Origin: Fodinibius salsisoli
GTDB taxonomy: Bacteria; Bacteroidota; Rhodothermia; Balneolales; Balneolaceae
Direction: 5' to 3'
Assembly (NCBI RefSeq): GCF_026229185.1
Contig: NZ_JAGGJA010000001.1
Location: 124,001 to 188,000 of the forward strand
Length of the DNA stretch: 64,000 nt
Shown here: positions 28,130-38,406 of the stretch, piece by piece
Layout of the letters: every line of letters begins with the position of its first letter
Position numbering within the stretch: position 1 is the stretch's first letter
The notes under the pieces: model-generated
What the model saw: the letters and a program-made list of their open reading frames with translations, nothing else
Told to the model about the DNA's origin: nothing
Database searches by the model: none
Made by a program: the position numbers and the translations under genes

Positions 28130-29392
28130 CTACTTTATAAGAGCATTAAGATACCGTTCGAGATTAGTATAGCCCTCTTTATTCACTTCATTATAATCCA
28201 TCTTGTTATTTGGATCCAGCCCTTTCGCCAATTCCCACTTGTCGGACATGCCATCACGGTCAGCATCTTTGGGAGGGGTTCCCCCGCTTATATCACCCGG
28301 TCCTGCTGTCGGTAAACCTGCTTCGTTACTAATCGTTTTACCTTTTTCACCCAAAGAAGTGAGTTCATTGATCAAAAATTGATCAACTTCATCGCGATGT
28401 AGAGACGAACCTACATGCTCAACAACCCAATTATAGGCTTCTTGAGTTGATCGCACAGTGACTGTGGGAAAATTGAACGGCTTCCTCATCCAGCTTACAG
28501 GTCCATAGACAGTCTGATCTATAATAGCTCCATCCAGGCGGCCATTCCTGTTATCATCATACCAATTTTTAGAAGCGTAAAGATGAAAGTTTTTATTCGC
28601 TCGATTAAATGGGGCACTCTTTGTTTCTGGACCTGCAATGAAATAATTATTGCGTACATTTGCTTCAGAATGGCGTCCTGAATCCCCCAGTATATACCCC
28701 GCTACAACCCAATTATAAATCACATTATTCACATACTGATTAATTCCCTTCACCTTAGGATTTCGGGTATGATTGTCGATATACAGACAACGCAGTATTG
28801 AAATTCCGCCCTCAGACTGTATGAGCCCCCCGGTTGAATGATTTTGCAGTCCCTGGCTAATAATAGAATTCTGAATGGTCACATTGCGTACTTCTCCATT
28901 GATATCGAAGGTGCCATCACGTCCCCAGCTAACCGATATATGATCAAAAATCATGTCATGACCGGAAGCAATGGCCATAGCATCCTTTCCTTTATCGCCC
29001 ACCTTCCCCATCCGGATTCGGATATATCGCGTTATGGTGTTATTGGCTTTTGAATACGAGAGTCCATTCCCATAAATAGTAATGCCCTCTCCCGGTGCTG
29101 TTTGACCTGCGATGGTAATGTTTGGAGCCACCACAATGCGAGATTTGATCTTAATAACTCCACCCACTCTAAAGATCACCGTTCGATGGGATTGGCTTAC
29201 CGCATCACGGAATGACCCTGGCCCCGAATCCTTCAGATTTGTCACAAAATATACTTCTCCACCTCTGCCACCCGAAGCATGGCGGCCAAAGCCTTCAGCC
29301 CCGGGAAAAGCAAGGGGCTGAGCGAGTACAGACAAATCTAAAAAAGTTAACAGTATGCCTGCAATAAGTACTCTAACGTTCATACCTATCAA
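28130..29392 (-). CDS. PL1-type pectate lyase with C-terminal calcium-binding repeat
   Basis: An exported 420-aa right-handed parallel beta-helix lyase. The mature start QPLAFPGAEGFGRHASGGRGGEV is typical of secreted pectate lyases. The helix contains VIFRVGGVIKI, NITIAGQTAPGEGITIYG, the active-cleft segment DMIFDHISVSWGRDGTFDI and the stacked Asn-rich coils (NNVIYNW, VRNNYFIAG). Near the C-terminus DADRDGMSDKWELAKGLDPNN is a thrombospondin type 3-like calcium-binding segment, followed by a short helix. It would cut polygalacturonate by calcium-dependent beta-elimination. It is the fifth gene downstream of the first SusC, 30 bp after the DUF4998 gene. The first or third Met (of MIGM) may start the signal peptide. 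Confidence 0.9.
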   Translation of the reverse strand: MIGMNVRVLIAGILLTFLDLSVLAQPLAFPGAEGFGRHASGGRGGEVYFVTNLKDSGPGSFRDAVSQSHRTVIFRVGGVIKIKSRIVVAPNITIAGQTAPGEGITIYGNGLSYSKANNTITRYIRIRMGKVGDKGKDAMAIASGHDMIFDHISVSWGRDGTFDINGEVRNVTIQNSIISQGLQNHSTGGLIQSEGGISILRCLYIDNHTRNPKVKGINQYVNNVIYNWVVAGYILGDSGRHSEANVRNNYFIAGPETKSAPFNRANKNFHLYASKNWYDDNRNGRLDGAIIDQTVYGPVSWMRKPFNFPTVTVRSTQEAYNWVVEHVGSSLHRDEVDQFLINELTSLGEKGKTISNEAGLPTAGPGDISGGTPPKDADRDGMSDKWELAKGLDPNNKMDYNEVNKEGYTNLERYLNALIK

Positions 29393-29422
29393 TTAACCCA
29401 ACATTCAAGGTTATTATTTTGG

Positions 29423-30607
29423 TTACCCACCATTTATCTCTGCAAAAAACCAGAATAAAAGGCCCGTCCCCCCCGTTCCTCCGAGCAGTACTTCGTCACC
29501 TGCTTCAAATTGTTTTTCCCAGACACTAAAGGTGCGGTCAGTACCATTTTCATCCAGTACGACCTGGGTGTCATTCATACTCCAACCCCGCTCCTGCAAC
29601 CATCTGTAATTACTTTCATCCAAACGATCATCATGCGCTGCATAAAAAGTTACCGTACCCTGCAGGTCTTCTCGTATCGTTACTGTTGCGAGGGGATCAC
29701 CTTCAATGCCTTCGGCTGACCAGGCTTTGGAATCATTGGCAGACCGGATAAATTCCAAGCCCTGGTAAGGCCCTACATCTCCGAATACGTAATCCCGATC
29801 AACATAAGATTTAACACCTGATTGCAAACCCGTTTCTGGCACCTCCCACGATGACGCACCATCATTCTGGGCTATGTCTGCAATGATATCGCCAATTCCA
29901 AAGCTAATCTCAGCTGGCGTTACCTCGGTCTTAAATGTATCAATAGCCATAGGACTGGGATGAAAGTAGGTGGTATATTCAATAATATCGTTACTCACCT
30001 CGTAGTCGTAATCTTCAAGAACACTACTTGTCTCTCCCTGTTCTATAACTGCCGTTTTTCTATCGCCTGATGCCGTCTGATAGTGAACCTCGGTATATAC
30101 CTCTGTGTCTTCAGCATCCCCCCATTCAATTTCTAACTGGTCATTAATAAAAAGCGTCTGTTCAAGGGCCCGGGAGAGTAACGAGTTAATATAACTCTCA
30201 CCATACACCTCACCAATGGTTGTTACATTGATTGACCGGTTTCTCTCCTCATCAAAGGTATAGATATCAAAAGTGTAGGATCCCCCTGCCATATCCGAAA
30301 GCATGATATTGACCATCCCGTCCTCTGCTTCTCGATCTATTGGTACTTCAAGAGAGTCGCTGCCATTGCGCCAATAGACCCTGGCCTTACTAACCGACGG
30401 GTCTGAGGGCAATGGAAATGATATTTGCACCCGATTCTTTCCGGGATAAACTTTAATAGAATCAGCGTTGGGAATGGCCGGATAGTCTATCGGCCCTCCC
30501 TCTGTAAATCCCTCATAAGAACTATGCATTGAATCACTACATGAGACAGAACTGATAGCTACCGCAATGATTGCCAATAAGAAATACTTAACGTGAATAG
30601 ATTTCAT
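29423..30607 (-). CDS. DUF4998-containing surface lipoprotein, putative glycan-binding
   Basis: A 394-aa lipoprotein (signal ending SSVSC at residues 19-23) with a fibronectin-like DUF4998 domain in the N-terminal half (IKVYPGKNRVQISFPLPSDPSVSKARVYWRNGSDSLEV). An Asp/Glu-rich beta region follows, with a C-terminal domain ending LLGGTGGTGLLFWFFAEINGG. In SusC/SusD loci a gene in this position normally encodes a surface glycan-binding protein of SusE/SusF type; that role is inferred from position. It lies between the DUF4959/DUF5000-type gene (62 bp) and the PL1 gene (30 bp). Confidence 0.8.
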   Translation of the reverse strand: MKSIHVKYFLLAIIAVAISSVSCSDSMHSSYEGFTEGGPIDYPAIPNADSIKVYPGKNRVQISFPLPSDPSVSKARVYWRNGSDSLEVPIDREAEDGMVNIMLSDMAGGSYTFDIYTFDEERNRSINVTTIGEVYGESYINSLLSRALEQTLFINDQLEIEWGDAEDTEVYTEVHYQTASGDRKTAVIEQGETSSVLEDYDYEVSNDIIEYTTYFHPSPMAIDTFKTEVTPAEISFGIGDIIADIAQNDGASSWEVPETGLQSGVKSYVDRDYVFGDVGPYQGLEFIRSANDSKAWSAEGIEGDPLATVTIREDLQGTVTFYAAHDDRLDESNYRWLQERGWSMNDTQVVLDENGTDRTFSVWEKQFEAGDEVLLGGTGGTGLLFWFFAEINGG

Positions 30608-30669
30608 AACGAATCAATTTAATAAAGTTCATTTTGTAGGCTTTACAATTTAAATAGCCTCATCTTCCT

Positions 30670-31887
30670 TTAGTTATATACTTCTTGTATGCTCCCCCAA
30701 AACCTAAGCTCTGCTATATACAACCAGCCGGTCACGCCTCCCCAATTCTCATTGACCTTAAATCTCAAATAGCGTACAGCAGGAGCATTTTCAGCATCGG
30801 GAATTTCAAAGTCTTCTCCATTGACACAACAATACTCGATGTCTTCATTTGTAGGAGGTTCCTGTCCGGAGGGCTTAATGGATTCAAAATCTCCCAATTT
30901 GGTCCAGCTCCCCCAGCTTCCATCGGAATTAGGATCGTTACTGCCCCATACCTCAAATTGTTTTACATCCCCCGAGTAATAGGCTCCGTCATTCGGAGAA
31001 TCATTATTTCGATGATAAAACTTAAACCGACTTAACCTGACTTTAACTCCCAAATCAATAGTAAACCATTGGGGCAAGCCCGTTGCCTTAGTATGGAAGA
31101 CATTAGAACTTTCATTCCACACGCCATCCCACATCGAATGTATGCCATCACCACAACAGTGAGGTTCATGCGAGTCGGTTGGCAAAGCTACTTCTGCAAA
31201 ATTTTCCGGGGCTAGTTCCTCTTCAAACAAAGGAGTTAATTCAGTGAAAATGGTGTCAGACCGATTATTCCAACGATCACGGATATATAGACCAAAGCGG
31301 CGTTGCTCAGCCGGAAAACCACGTGCAGCAAAGGTTCCATGCTGACTCTGGGTATAATGCTTATATGCTGAAACCACTTCTCCCGTGGAGTCTTCCATGA
31401 GTACATTCAGCATGAGATCTGCTTCAAAATCATTCTCAAAATTTACTTTAACCCCGCCAAAAGTCTCATTCATCGTCACTGTTTCAAACACATTGACTAC
31501 CGGCGGTGTTTGAGGCTCAATGGAAACGGTTACGGGTTCAGAGCGTTGCTCATCCTGTCCAACTGCATATATCTTTCCTTCATACTTACTAGCATCCGGA
31601 AAGCCTTCTACGGTGAGTACGTTTTTATAGTGAGAAACTTTCACCTCGCGGACATCATCATCTCCAATGGGAAATTCAGCTTCTACATAACGCAGGTTTT
31701 CACTCTGAGGCAAATCATAAGTGATTTTTGCTCCTCCGGGGATATTTTCCACTGCAATATTACTCACAGGGTCTGGGGCACTTGCATTGGTATCCGTTGG
31801 GAAGACACTATCCTTGCTCTTGCTACAGCTTAGCAGGGATGCGACCAACAACATTAAGGTCAGACAACAAAGTCTATCATTCTTCAT
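30670..31887 (-). CDS. DUF4959/DUF5126/DUF5000-type surface lipoprotein, putative glycan-binding
   Basis: A 405-aa lipoprotein with a clear lipobox (SLLSC). The N-terminal part (VSNIAVENIPGGAKITYDLP) matches the DUF4959 style, a second Ig-like domain follows (about residues 130-225), and the C-terminal part (about 230-400) is a galactose-binding-like F5/8-type domain of DUF5000 style (FTIDLGVKVRLSRFKFYHR, VKQFEVWGSNDPNSDGSW, RYLRFKVNENWGG). The C-terminal domain has two vicinal cysteine pairs (HCCGDG and YCCVNG), which could form disulfides. It follows SusD by 33 bp. The family is widespread in Bacteroidota loci and is thought to bind glycan at the cell surface. Confidence 0.83.
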   Translation of the reverse strand: MKNDRLCCLTLMLLVASLLSCSKSKDSVFPTDTNASAPDPVSNIAVENIPGGAKITYDLPQSENLRYVEAEFPIGDDDVREVKVSHYKNVLTVEGFPDASKYEGKIYAVGQDEQRSEPVTVSIEPQTPPVVNVFETVTMNETFGGVKVNFENDFEADLMLNVLMEDSTGEVVSAYKHYTQSQHGTFAARGFPAEQRRFGLYIRDRWNNRSDTIFTELTPLFEEELAPENFAEVALPTDSHEPHCCGDGIHSMWDGVWNESSNVFHTKATGLPQWFTIDLGVKVRLSRFKFYHRNNDSPNDGAYYSGDVKQFEVWGSNDPNSDGSWGSWTKLGDFESIKPSGQEPPTNEDIEYCCVNGEDFEIPDAENAPAVRYLRFKVNENWGGVTGWLYIAELRFWGSIQEVYN

Positions 31888-31920
31888 AACAAAATAAATT
31901 TTGAGTGTTGTATTAATTAA

Positions 31921-33819
31921 CTACCAACCTGGATTTTGAACCGTTTGTGTATTTGATAAGAGTATATCTTCATCCAATGGCCACAAATAATCGCGGGCAG
32001 TAAAACGCTGATCATATATCAGCCGCTCCCGATAATAGCCTTCCGGTGTTTCCTGGCTCAAGTCCCATCCAGTTATTGGTTCGTTCATCTCTTCATCAGC
32101 TTTCTTCCATCGGCGCAGATCCCAGAAACGTTTTCCTTCAAAGGCCAGCTCTATTAACCGTTCACGATGGATTATTTCTCTCATCCCCTCTTTTGTTGTG
32201 TACTTATTCGGGTTCTCAGAGTAGTTCGACCATGCTTCCTCAACGGGCGGAATTCCTGCTCTTTCGCGTATCAGGTTAATATAGGCGTGGACCTCAGCAG
32301 TAGGACCCTGCACTTCATTTAATGCTTCTGCATAGAGTAAATAGAGATCCGCAAGGCGCATGACGGGCCAGGGGTAACTTTCAACGGTATAGGTATCACC
32401 CGACCCTATTACGTTATTATAATTGACTAACTTCTTGGTCCAATAACCCGTTGCTGAATAAAACTTTGGGTTATACTGTGTCGCCGGATCCCCTTTCTTG
32501 TTGGATACATAAAATAGGTTCCCATCGTCGTCTAAACGGCCCTGTCCATACCAGATTCCTCCATCAAAGCCCATGCTTGCGTAAAAGCGAGGCTCTCGGT
32601 CAAAATGCAGCAAGGCGGTGGCATAGCCTTCCTCCAAGTTATATTTTTCGGATTCAGTAGCGACTTTAAGTTCGAACCGCCTTGAATAATCCCACGTCTT
32701 ATCTTCGGTAAGAGGCACTCCGTGATCACTATAGAACATCTCCGCAATCTTTATGGGTGGCGCAAGACTTCCCCGTAATGAACCGTTATCTATATAATCC
32801 GGATCGAGTCCCCGGGGCGTAGCAAGATTTTGTATCCCGTCGGCCATACTATTGGTATTTCCCCAGATAATCTCCGAGTTCCATTTTTCAGCTACACTGT
32901 TGCGAATACTCATCTTTGTTTTAGTCGTATCCGACAGTTCATATTGCGAAAACTGGGGCTGAAACTGGTACAATTCATAGCCCAACGACTCCGCTAAATC
33001 AATGGCTTCTTTGGCAGCATCAGCTGCTTTCTGCCATTTTTCCATCTCAAAAGTGGTATTAAATAACTCTTGTCCATCAGGGCCTTCAAAGCCTGCATAC
33101 CCTTCATTGCCATTAAACAAGGGACTGGCAGCCGTAACCAACACCTTGGCTTTTACGCCTAATGCAATAGCTTTTGTGACCCTTCCCAGCTCAGAAATTT
33201 CACTATTCACTCGGTCAGGCAAATCAGGGATAGCCTCATTCAGTAGCTGTTCGACATAGGCAAAACTTGAATCTACCGAAGCCCGTGATTGATCTACCTG
33301 TTCCCGGTCTGCAGATATCGGCACGTTATCTTTCACCACAATGATAGGTCCATACATTCGTATCAGCCAAAAGTGATAATAAGCCTTTAAAAATTTGGCT
33401 TCTGCTATCCAGCGATCTTTTTCTGATTGATTCATATTGGGTACCGAACCAATGTTATCCAGGAAAATATTGGTCTGCCGAATGCCTTCATATAAATCTT
33501 TTCCGCCATTCTCTCCCTCCCAATAATTTGAGTATGGATCCACTAATCGTTGGTTTCCCCGTGCGATCTGTACAGGCGCACTTGAAAAGCTTGGAGAAAC
33601 CCACACTTCATCACCTGCTAAAAAAGCAGGATTTTCGGTTTCACTTACATGCGATGGCATATAAGAATAGCACGTAAACAAAAAACGTTCGGCTGTACTG
33701 CGCATCTCAAACGCCTGATCTATTTCAGCAACATTATCCGGAACAATATCCATGAAGTCGGAACAGCCTGATAATGCGAACAGTAACGCAACTAATAATA
33801 TTTGTTTGGTTCTCTTCAT
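31921..33819 (-). CDS. SusD/RagB family outer-membrane lipoprotein (first pair)
   Basis: A 632-aa SusD-type lipoprotein with lipobox LSGC near residue 19. The long TPR-type body includes the usual WIAEAKFLKAYYHFWLIRMYG motif, and the C-terminal signature is EGKRFWDLRRWK and YLWPLDEDILLSNTQTVQNPGW. It is longer than many family members, in keeping with the large RagB-like group. It follows the STN-bearing SusC by 30 bp and is followed by two surface lipoproteins, making a four-gene outer-surface module for capturing pectic glycan. Confidence 0.96.
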   Translation of the reverse strand: MKRTKQILLVALLFALSGCSDFMDIVPDNVAEIDQAFEMRSTAERFLFTCYSYMPSHVSETENPAFLAGDEVWVSPSFSSAPVQIARGNQRLVDPYSNYWEGENGGKDLYEGIRQTNIFLDNIGSVPNMNQSEKDRWIAEAKFLKAYYHFWLIRMYGPIIVVKDNVPISADREQVDQSRASVDSSFAYVEQLLNEAIPDLPDRVNSEISELGRVTKAIALGVKAKVLVTAASPLFNGNEGYAGFEGPDGQELFNTTFEMEKWQKAADAAKEAIDLAESLGYELYQFQPQFSQYELSDTTKTKMSIRNSVAEKWNSEIIWGNTNSMADGIQNLATPRGLDPDYIDNGSLRGSLAPPIKIAEMFYSDHGVPLTEDKTWDYSRRFELKVATESEKYNLEEGYATALLHFDREPRFYASMGFDGGIWYGQGRLDDDGNLFYVSNKKGDPATQYNPKFYSATGYWTKKLVNYNNVIGSGDTYTVESYPWPVMRLADLYLLYAEALNEVQGPTAEVHAYINLIRERAGIPPVEEAWSNYSENPNKYTTKEGMREIIHRERLIELAFEGKRFWDLRRWKKADEEMNEPITGWDLSQETPEGYYRERLIYDQRFTARDYLWPLDEDILLSNTQTVQNPGW

Positions 33820-33849
33820 AACCTTTAATCTGTTTGTTAAACCTTTCGA

Positions 33850-36800
33850 TTAAAATGATACATGGATGCCCAGATTAAATACCTTCTGTATGGGATATCC
33901 CAGTCCCTCGCCCGCCATTTCTACATCCCAAAGGTCAAACTTACTCCAGGTGAGCAGATTGGAACCATTGGCATATATCCGTAAATCATCTACATAAAAC
34001 TGCTGAAGAAACTTCTGAGGCAGAGTATATCCTACCTCTAATTGCTTTAGGCGTACAAAGGAACCATCTCTCATAAACCAGGTACTGGTCTGCGAGTTAT
34101 TATCCGTTCCTATAGAGCTTGAACTTAGTCGCGGCCACAAGGCGTAGATATCGCGATCATCTTCAGACCAATGGTCTTCTGCATAAGCTTGCAAAAGCTG
34201 TTGATCTCCGATAAATGGGGTAGTTTGGCCAACATTAATCCAAAATGATGAGCGGGCCGATCCCTGGAAAAAGGCGGAAATATCCAGATTTTTATACCCT
34301 GCTGAGAAACCAAACCCATAGACAATTTCAGGAGTTGTAGGATAACCGATAGGGACCTGGTCTAATTCGGTAATTTCCCCATCACCATTCACATCACGAT
34401 ATTTTATATCTCCGCCCCCGTACTCACCAAAGTTTTGACGGGGCGCGTTATCCGCTTCTTCATCATCCACAAATAAACTCTCGGCAATATAGCCCCACCG
34501 TTGCTCGATCGGATAGCCTTCGCGAGACTTCCACCACTCCTGATCATATTCATATTCTTCATACGTCAAGTATTCACTGGTAGCATAGGTAAAATTAGCC
34601 CGTCCCTGGAGCCACCAGGTGTTCCCAAAAAACTGACTGTAATCCATTGATAAATCAAAGCCCCGACTAACAGCCTCACCAACATTGGCTTGTGGCGTAT
34701 CCGAAAGGCCCATTGATGCCGGGATAGCAACCCGGTCCATTAAAATATTATTGCGTTGCTCCCGAAAAATATCCGCCTGGATATTCAGCCTCTCAAATAA
34801 ACTAATCTCCAAGCCCAGGTTTAACTTTTTAGCTCTTTCCCAGGTAATAGCCGGATTCGAATAACGGGACAGCGACATCCCCTCTCGGTAATAACCATTA
34901 TCGCGGCCAAAAACGGCGCCTCTCGAAGCGTCATTCATATTCACATTCGACAGATATAGAAAGCGATCTGACAGGCTTCCAATGGCATCGTTTCCGCTTA
35001 AACCATAGGTAGCTCGAAATTTCAGTTTATCAACCTTATCGGCTATCGGCTCCCAAAAAGGCTCGTTGGACACATTCCATGCCACCCCTACCGAAGGGAA
35101 AAAGCCGAACCGGAAATCTTTATGAAACCGTTCCGAGCCATTGTACCCAAAATTAAACTCGGCATAATAACGACTGTCATACGTATAAGTGGCTCGACCC
35201 GCCAAGTTAACATTACGTCGGGGTAATGAAGACTGCAGGTCGCTGGCATTACTTGCCACCTCATTGCGCGTCGTAAAGACTAACAGGCCGCTTATATCAT
35301 GCTTATTTAAAAATGAATTTTGGTAATTCAACTCCGACTGCATGTAAAAGGAGGAAACGACGGTCTCAGAGCCCGGATTATAACTTAAATATTCTGTTCC
35401 TTCTCCCTCGTTAAGCAGGTTTATTTGATAGTTTCCTGAGGCCTGATCGAAGGAAGAAGTGGAATACCAAAATGGATCATAAGATCTGCTCACCTCGGAG
35501 AATGCCTCCCGCCGTGTATTCAACAGTCCACTCAATTTAAGGCCTTCCGTCAGAAAGGAAAGATCCTGCTCGGCCTCAAACTGGGCAGACATAACAGACC
35601 GGTTATAGTGTCGGTAGCCCCGAACCATTTCGGCATAGGGATTTAGCATATAACTCCCGCCTTCTTCATAATTCCCAAACATCGGATGATCGACATATTG
35701 ATGTTCATCATCGCGCTGATAAACGGGAGGAAAACGGACAGGGTCGGTGCGCATGACCATCTCGTATATTTCTGCTCCACCTTCGAGCGGACCTTCATAA
35801 TCATCAAAATCGCCACTTAGCTTAACAGCTATATCCGTGGTATTGGTTAAACTAATATCAACATTTGAGCGCAGATTATAGTTTTTCAGGTTAATATTGT
35901 TATTGAAGTTATTCCGATTGTCCACCTTCAGCACCCCATTATCCTGGTCCACAGAGCCTGCTACATAATAACGAGCTACATTCCCACCTCCGCGCACATT
36001 CAGGTTGATCCGTTGATTCATGGCGTAATCTTTAAACAGGGCTTCTCTCCAATCCGTAGAGGGATACATATAAGGATCAACGCCTAACTTTGTGTTATCA
36101 ATTTTTCTATCGGAGTAGGGCAAAACAGCAAGAGGATCGCGCGTGAGGGCTGCTTCATTATGTAACTCCATGTAGGTGATGGGATCGGCCAACTTAATTT
36201 CCTGTGTGGGCATGGAAATAGAATTTTCCATTCGTACAGAGATAGTAGGCTTACCCTGATACCCTTGTTTGGTTTTGATGAGTATCACCCCATTTGCAGC
36301 CCTGCTGCCGTACAATGATGTTGCGGTAGCATCTTTCAGAATAGAGAAACTGGCAATATCATCTGGTTCTAAGCGAGCTAACTCTGTTGATGACACTTCA
36401 ATATCGTCAATCAATATCAACGGGTCTTGTTTATAGCCAAAGGTCGTTACCCCTCTGATAAAAAAGTCAGCATTATCCTGGCCCGGTTCGCCACTCCGCT
36501 GGTAAGATATAACTCCGGCCATTTGTCCGGCTAACGAGGTTGTCAGGTTTCCACCTGAACTTGCTTTTTGCAGATCATCGGAACTGACAGAGGTAACGGC
36601 TCCAATTACATCTTCCTTTTCTTGTTCACCAAATGCCACAACCACCATCTCTTCTCCCTCAACAGTCTTGGGGGCTAACTCGATATTTATTTCGGTCCTG
36701 CCGGCTATGGGAACTTCCTGTCGTTCATAACCAACGAAAGTAAATATCAGAGTGTCTTGCAGCGAAGGTGCATTAAGTTCAAAGTATCCTTCCCCTTCCG

Positions 36801-37356
36801 TAGAAGTACCTGTATTGGTACCTTTTATCATCACGTTCACACCCGGAAGCGTCTCTCCTGACTGCGCATCCGTAACGGTTCCCGTGACTGTTTCTAATTT
36901 TGTTTTTAGCACAGGACTTAGTTTCTGCCTGATAATCAGTATATCCCGGTCAGGGGCTAAGGTTGCCTCCAGGTTGGTATCTTTAAGCAACACATTCAGG
37001 GCCTCATATATGGATACCCCATTTAAGTTAACGGTTACTTTTTTATTGGGAATAGCATATTCCTGATAAGAAAAGCCCACACCAACCTTTTCTGCCAGTT
37101 GGCTTAGTGCTGAAACCAGCTTTACATTGTCCAATGCAAGGGAAAGTTGCTGATAATCTGCCTCCTTTTTCTGATTTAGTGCAAACTGTCCCTCCAATTG
37201 ACTCTGTTGTTTTTCTTGTTTTAATTGGATTGAACCCGCAGACGCTAAGCCAGCTGAGGAAAAAGCCAGTAGCATAATCCCAATTAAGGCAACCGTTATG
37301 CTCTTCATCTGGGACTTATCCGGATGTTCTTTAGCAACTTTATTAAGCATTTTCAT
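33850..37356 (-). CDS. SusC/RagA TonB-dependent transporter with STN signalling domain (first pair)
   Basis: A 1168-aa outer-membrane TonB-dependent importer. After the signal peptide come an STN (secretin/TonB N-terminal) domain at about residues 73-144 (LDNVKLVSALSQLAEKVG through DRDILIIRQ), a carboxypeptidase-regulatory-like domain from about 155 (VTGTVTDAQSGETLPGVNV), the plug from about 245 (EEMVVVAFGEQEKEDVIGA) and a barrel ending KVFNLGIHVSF. The STN domain is the part that signals to a periplasmic FecR domain, and the FecR gene lies only 12 bp upstream. Several Met residues (1, 3 and 17) could be the start. Its substrate is probably a pectic or rhamnogalacturonan oligosaccharide. Confidence 0.95.
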   Translation of the reverse strand: MKMLNKVAKEHPDKSQMKSITVALIGIMLLAFSSAGLASAGSIQLKQEKQQSQLEGQFALNQKKEADYQQLSLALDNVKLVSALSQLAEKVGVGFSYQEYAIPNKKVTVNLNGVSIYEALNVLLKDTNLEATLAPDRDILIIRQKLSPVLKTKLETVTGTVTDAQSGETLPGVNVMIKGTNTGTSTEGEGYFELNAPSLQDTLIFTFVGYERQEVPIAGRTEINIELAPKTVEGEEMVVVAFGEQEKEDVIGAVTSVSSDDLQKASSGGNLTTSLAGQMAGVISYQRSGEPGQDNADFFIRGVTTFGYKQDPLILIDDIEVSSTELARLEPDDIASFSILKDATATSLYGSRAANGVILIKTKQGYQGKPTISVRMENSISMPTQEIKLADPITYMELHNEAALTRDPLAVLPYSDRKIDNTKLGVDPYMYPSTDWREALFKDYAMNQRINLNVRGGGNVARYYVAGSVDQDNGVLKVDNRNNFNNNINLKNYNLRSNVDISLTNTTDIAVKLSGDFDDYEGPLEGGAEIYEMVMRTDPVRFPPVYQRDDEHQYVDHPMFGNYEEGGSYMLNPYAEMVRGYRHYNRSVMSAQFEAEQDLSFLTEGLKLSGLLNTRREAFSEVSRSYDPFWYSTSSFDQASGNYQINLLNEGEGTEYLSYNPGSETVVSSFYMQSELNYQNSFLNKHDISGLLVFTTRNEVASNASDLQSSLPRRNVNLAGRATYTYDSRYYAEFNFGYNGSERFHKDFRFGFFPSVGVAWNVSNEPFWEPIADKVDKLKFRATYGLSGNDAIGSLSDRFLYLSNVNMNDASRGAVFGRDNGYYREGMSLSRYSNPAITWERAKKLNLGLEISLFERLNIQADIFREQRNNILMDRVAIPASMGLSDTPQANVGEAVSRGFDLSMDYSQFFGNTWWLQGRANFTYATSEYLTYEEYEYDQEWWKSREGYPIEQRWGYIAESLFVDDEEADNAPRQNFGEYGGGDIKYRDVNGDGEITELDQVPIGYPTTPEIVYGFGFSAGYKNLDISAFFQGSARSSFWINVGQTTPFIGDQQLLQAYAEDHWSEDDRDIYALWPRLSSSSIGTDNNSQTSTWFMRDGSFVRLKQLEVGYTLPQKFLQQFYVDDLRIYANGSNLLTWSKFDLWDVEMAGEGLGYPIQKVFNLGIHVSF

Positions 37357-37368
37357 AAGATTTGATTC

Positions 37369-38406
37369 CTACCTTTGATATTCATTGTTATCTGCGTTCT
37401 GATTCTGCTGTAGCCAGACTACCTCTTCTCCTTTTAGCTGATAATTGATCCGCAGGGTCATAGAAATGACCTCCAGAACCTTTTTAAGTGATTTACGTTC
37501 AAAATTGGTAGATACCGTTAATTTCTTGAGCCTATCATCAGAAAAGGAAAAAGATACATTATAAATGCGGCTGAGCTGCCGGCTTACCTGGTCCAGGCGT
37601 GCCTGATCATAGGCTAACCGACCATTCATCCAGCTCAAGTAATTATTTACTCCGAACCGCTCAATCTGGAGCGTTTCTTTCTGCAGATCCAAATGACCAA
37701 ATTGTCCCTCCGTTAACTGAGTAGCTGTTTCTTCGGCCTGTTGATCTGACCATATTGATACCTTTCCATCCGTGACTGCTACCTGAACATTCTGCTTTCC
37801 CGGTATAGCCCGAACATTAAAAGCCGTACCTAAATCTTTGACTGTGGCCCGATCGGTATGCACCACAAAAGGCTTTTCGTCATCTTCTCCTACTTTAAAA
37901 AAAGCTTCACCCTCCAGCATAACCTCCCGGGTGGACTGGTTAAAATCTGCCGGTATTTCGACTTTAGCATTGCTGTTCAACCTGATTTTAGTACCATCAC
38001 TCAAGGTTAATGCCTTTTGTTGGTCACTTCCGGTCACATAAGTAATGGGCTGGGATACATTCTTCTCCGGCTCAGGATTTTGAATCCATGCATAGTACGT
38101 CACCGAAACCAACAACAGGATGACTGCAGCCGCCACTTGCCCATAAGAAGAGAACGTACGCTTCGAGTCATGACTATATTTATCCTCCGGCTGGGTCTCA
38201 CCTTCAATGACATCCCACATTGTTTCTGACCGTATTTCAGACGTCATAGGCTTAATGTCCCCATCTTTTAGATGCCCAATATCTTGGTCCAACCTCTCCT
38301 CGAGGAAGGCTTGGCCTTCCGGCGTTTTCAGCCATTCCTTTACCTCTTCAACTTCCTCAGGCGTACATTGATCTTTAAAAAAATTTTCTACCTTCCTTCG
38401 ATCCAT
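37369..38406 (-). CDS. FecR family anti-sigma factor (pectin locus)
   Basis: A 345-aa inner-membrane anti-sigma regulator. The cytoplasmic N-terminal part (residues 1-85, acidic) is followed by one membrane segment at about 89-108 (YGQVAAAVILLLVSVTYY), a periplasmic FecR domain (QKALTLSDGTKIRLNSNAKVEIP, EVMLEGEAFFKV, HTDRATVKDLGTAFNVRA) and a DUF4974-like C-terminal domain (LKKLTVSTNFERKSLKKVLEVIS). It would hold the ECF sigma factor inactive until the STN-bearing SusC reports substrate. It is translationally close to that SusC gene (12 bp). Its sigma gene lies 796 bp upstream, much farther than usual. Confidence 0.95.
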   Translation of the reverse strand: MDRRKVENFFKDQCTPEEVEEVKEWLKTPEGQAFLEERLDQDIGHLKDGDIKPMTSEIRSETMWDVIEGETQPEDKYSHDSKRTFSSYGQVAAAVILLLVSVTYYAWIQNPEPEKNVSQPITYVTGSDQQKALTLSDGTKIRLNSNAKVEIPADFNQSTREVMLEGEAFFKVGEDDEKPFVVHTDRATVKDLGTAFNVRAIPGKQNVQVAVTDGKVSIWSDQQAEETATQLTEGQFGHLDLQKETLQIERFGVNNYLSWMNGRLAYDQARLDQVSRQLSRIYNVSFSFSDDRLKKLTVSTNFERKSLKKVLEVISMTLRINYQLKGEEVVWLQQNQNADNNEYQR

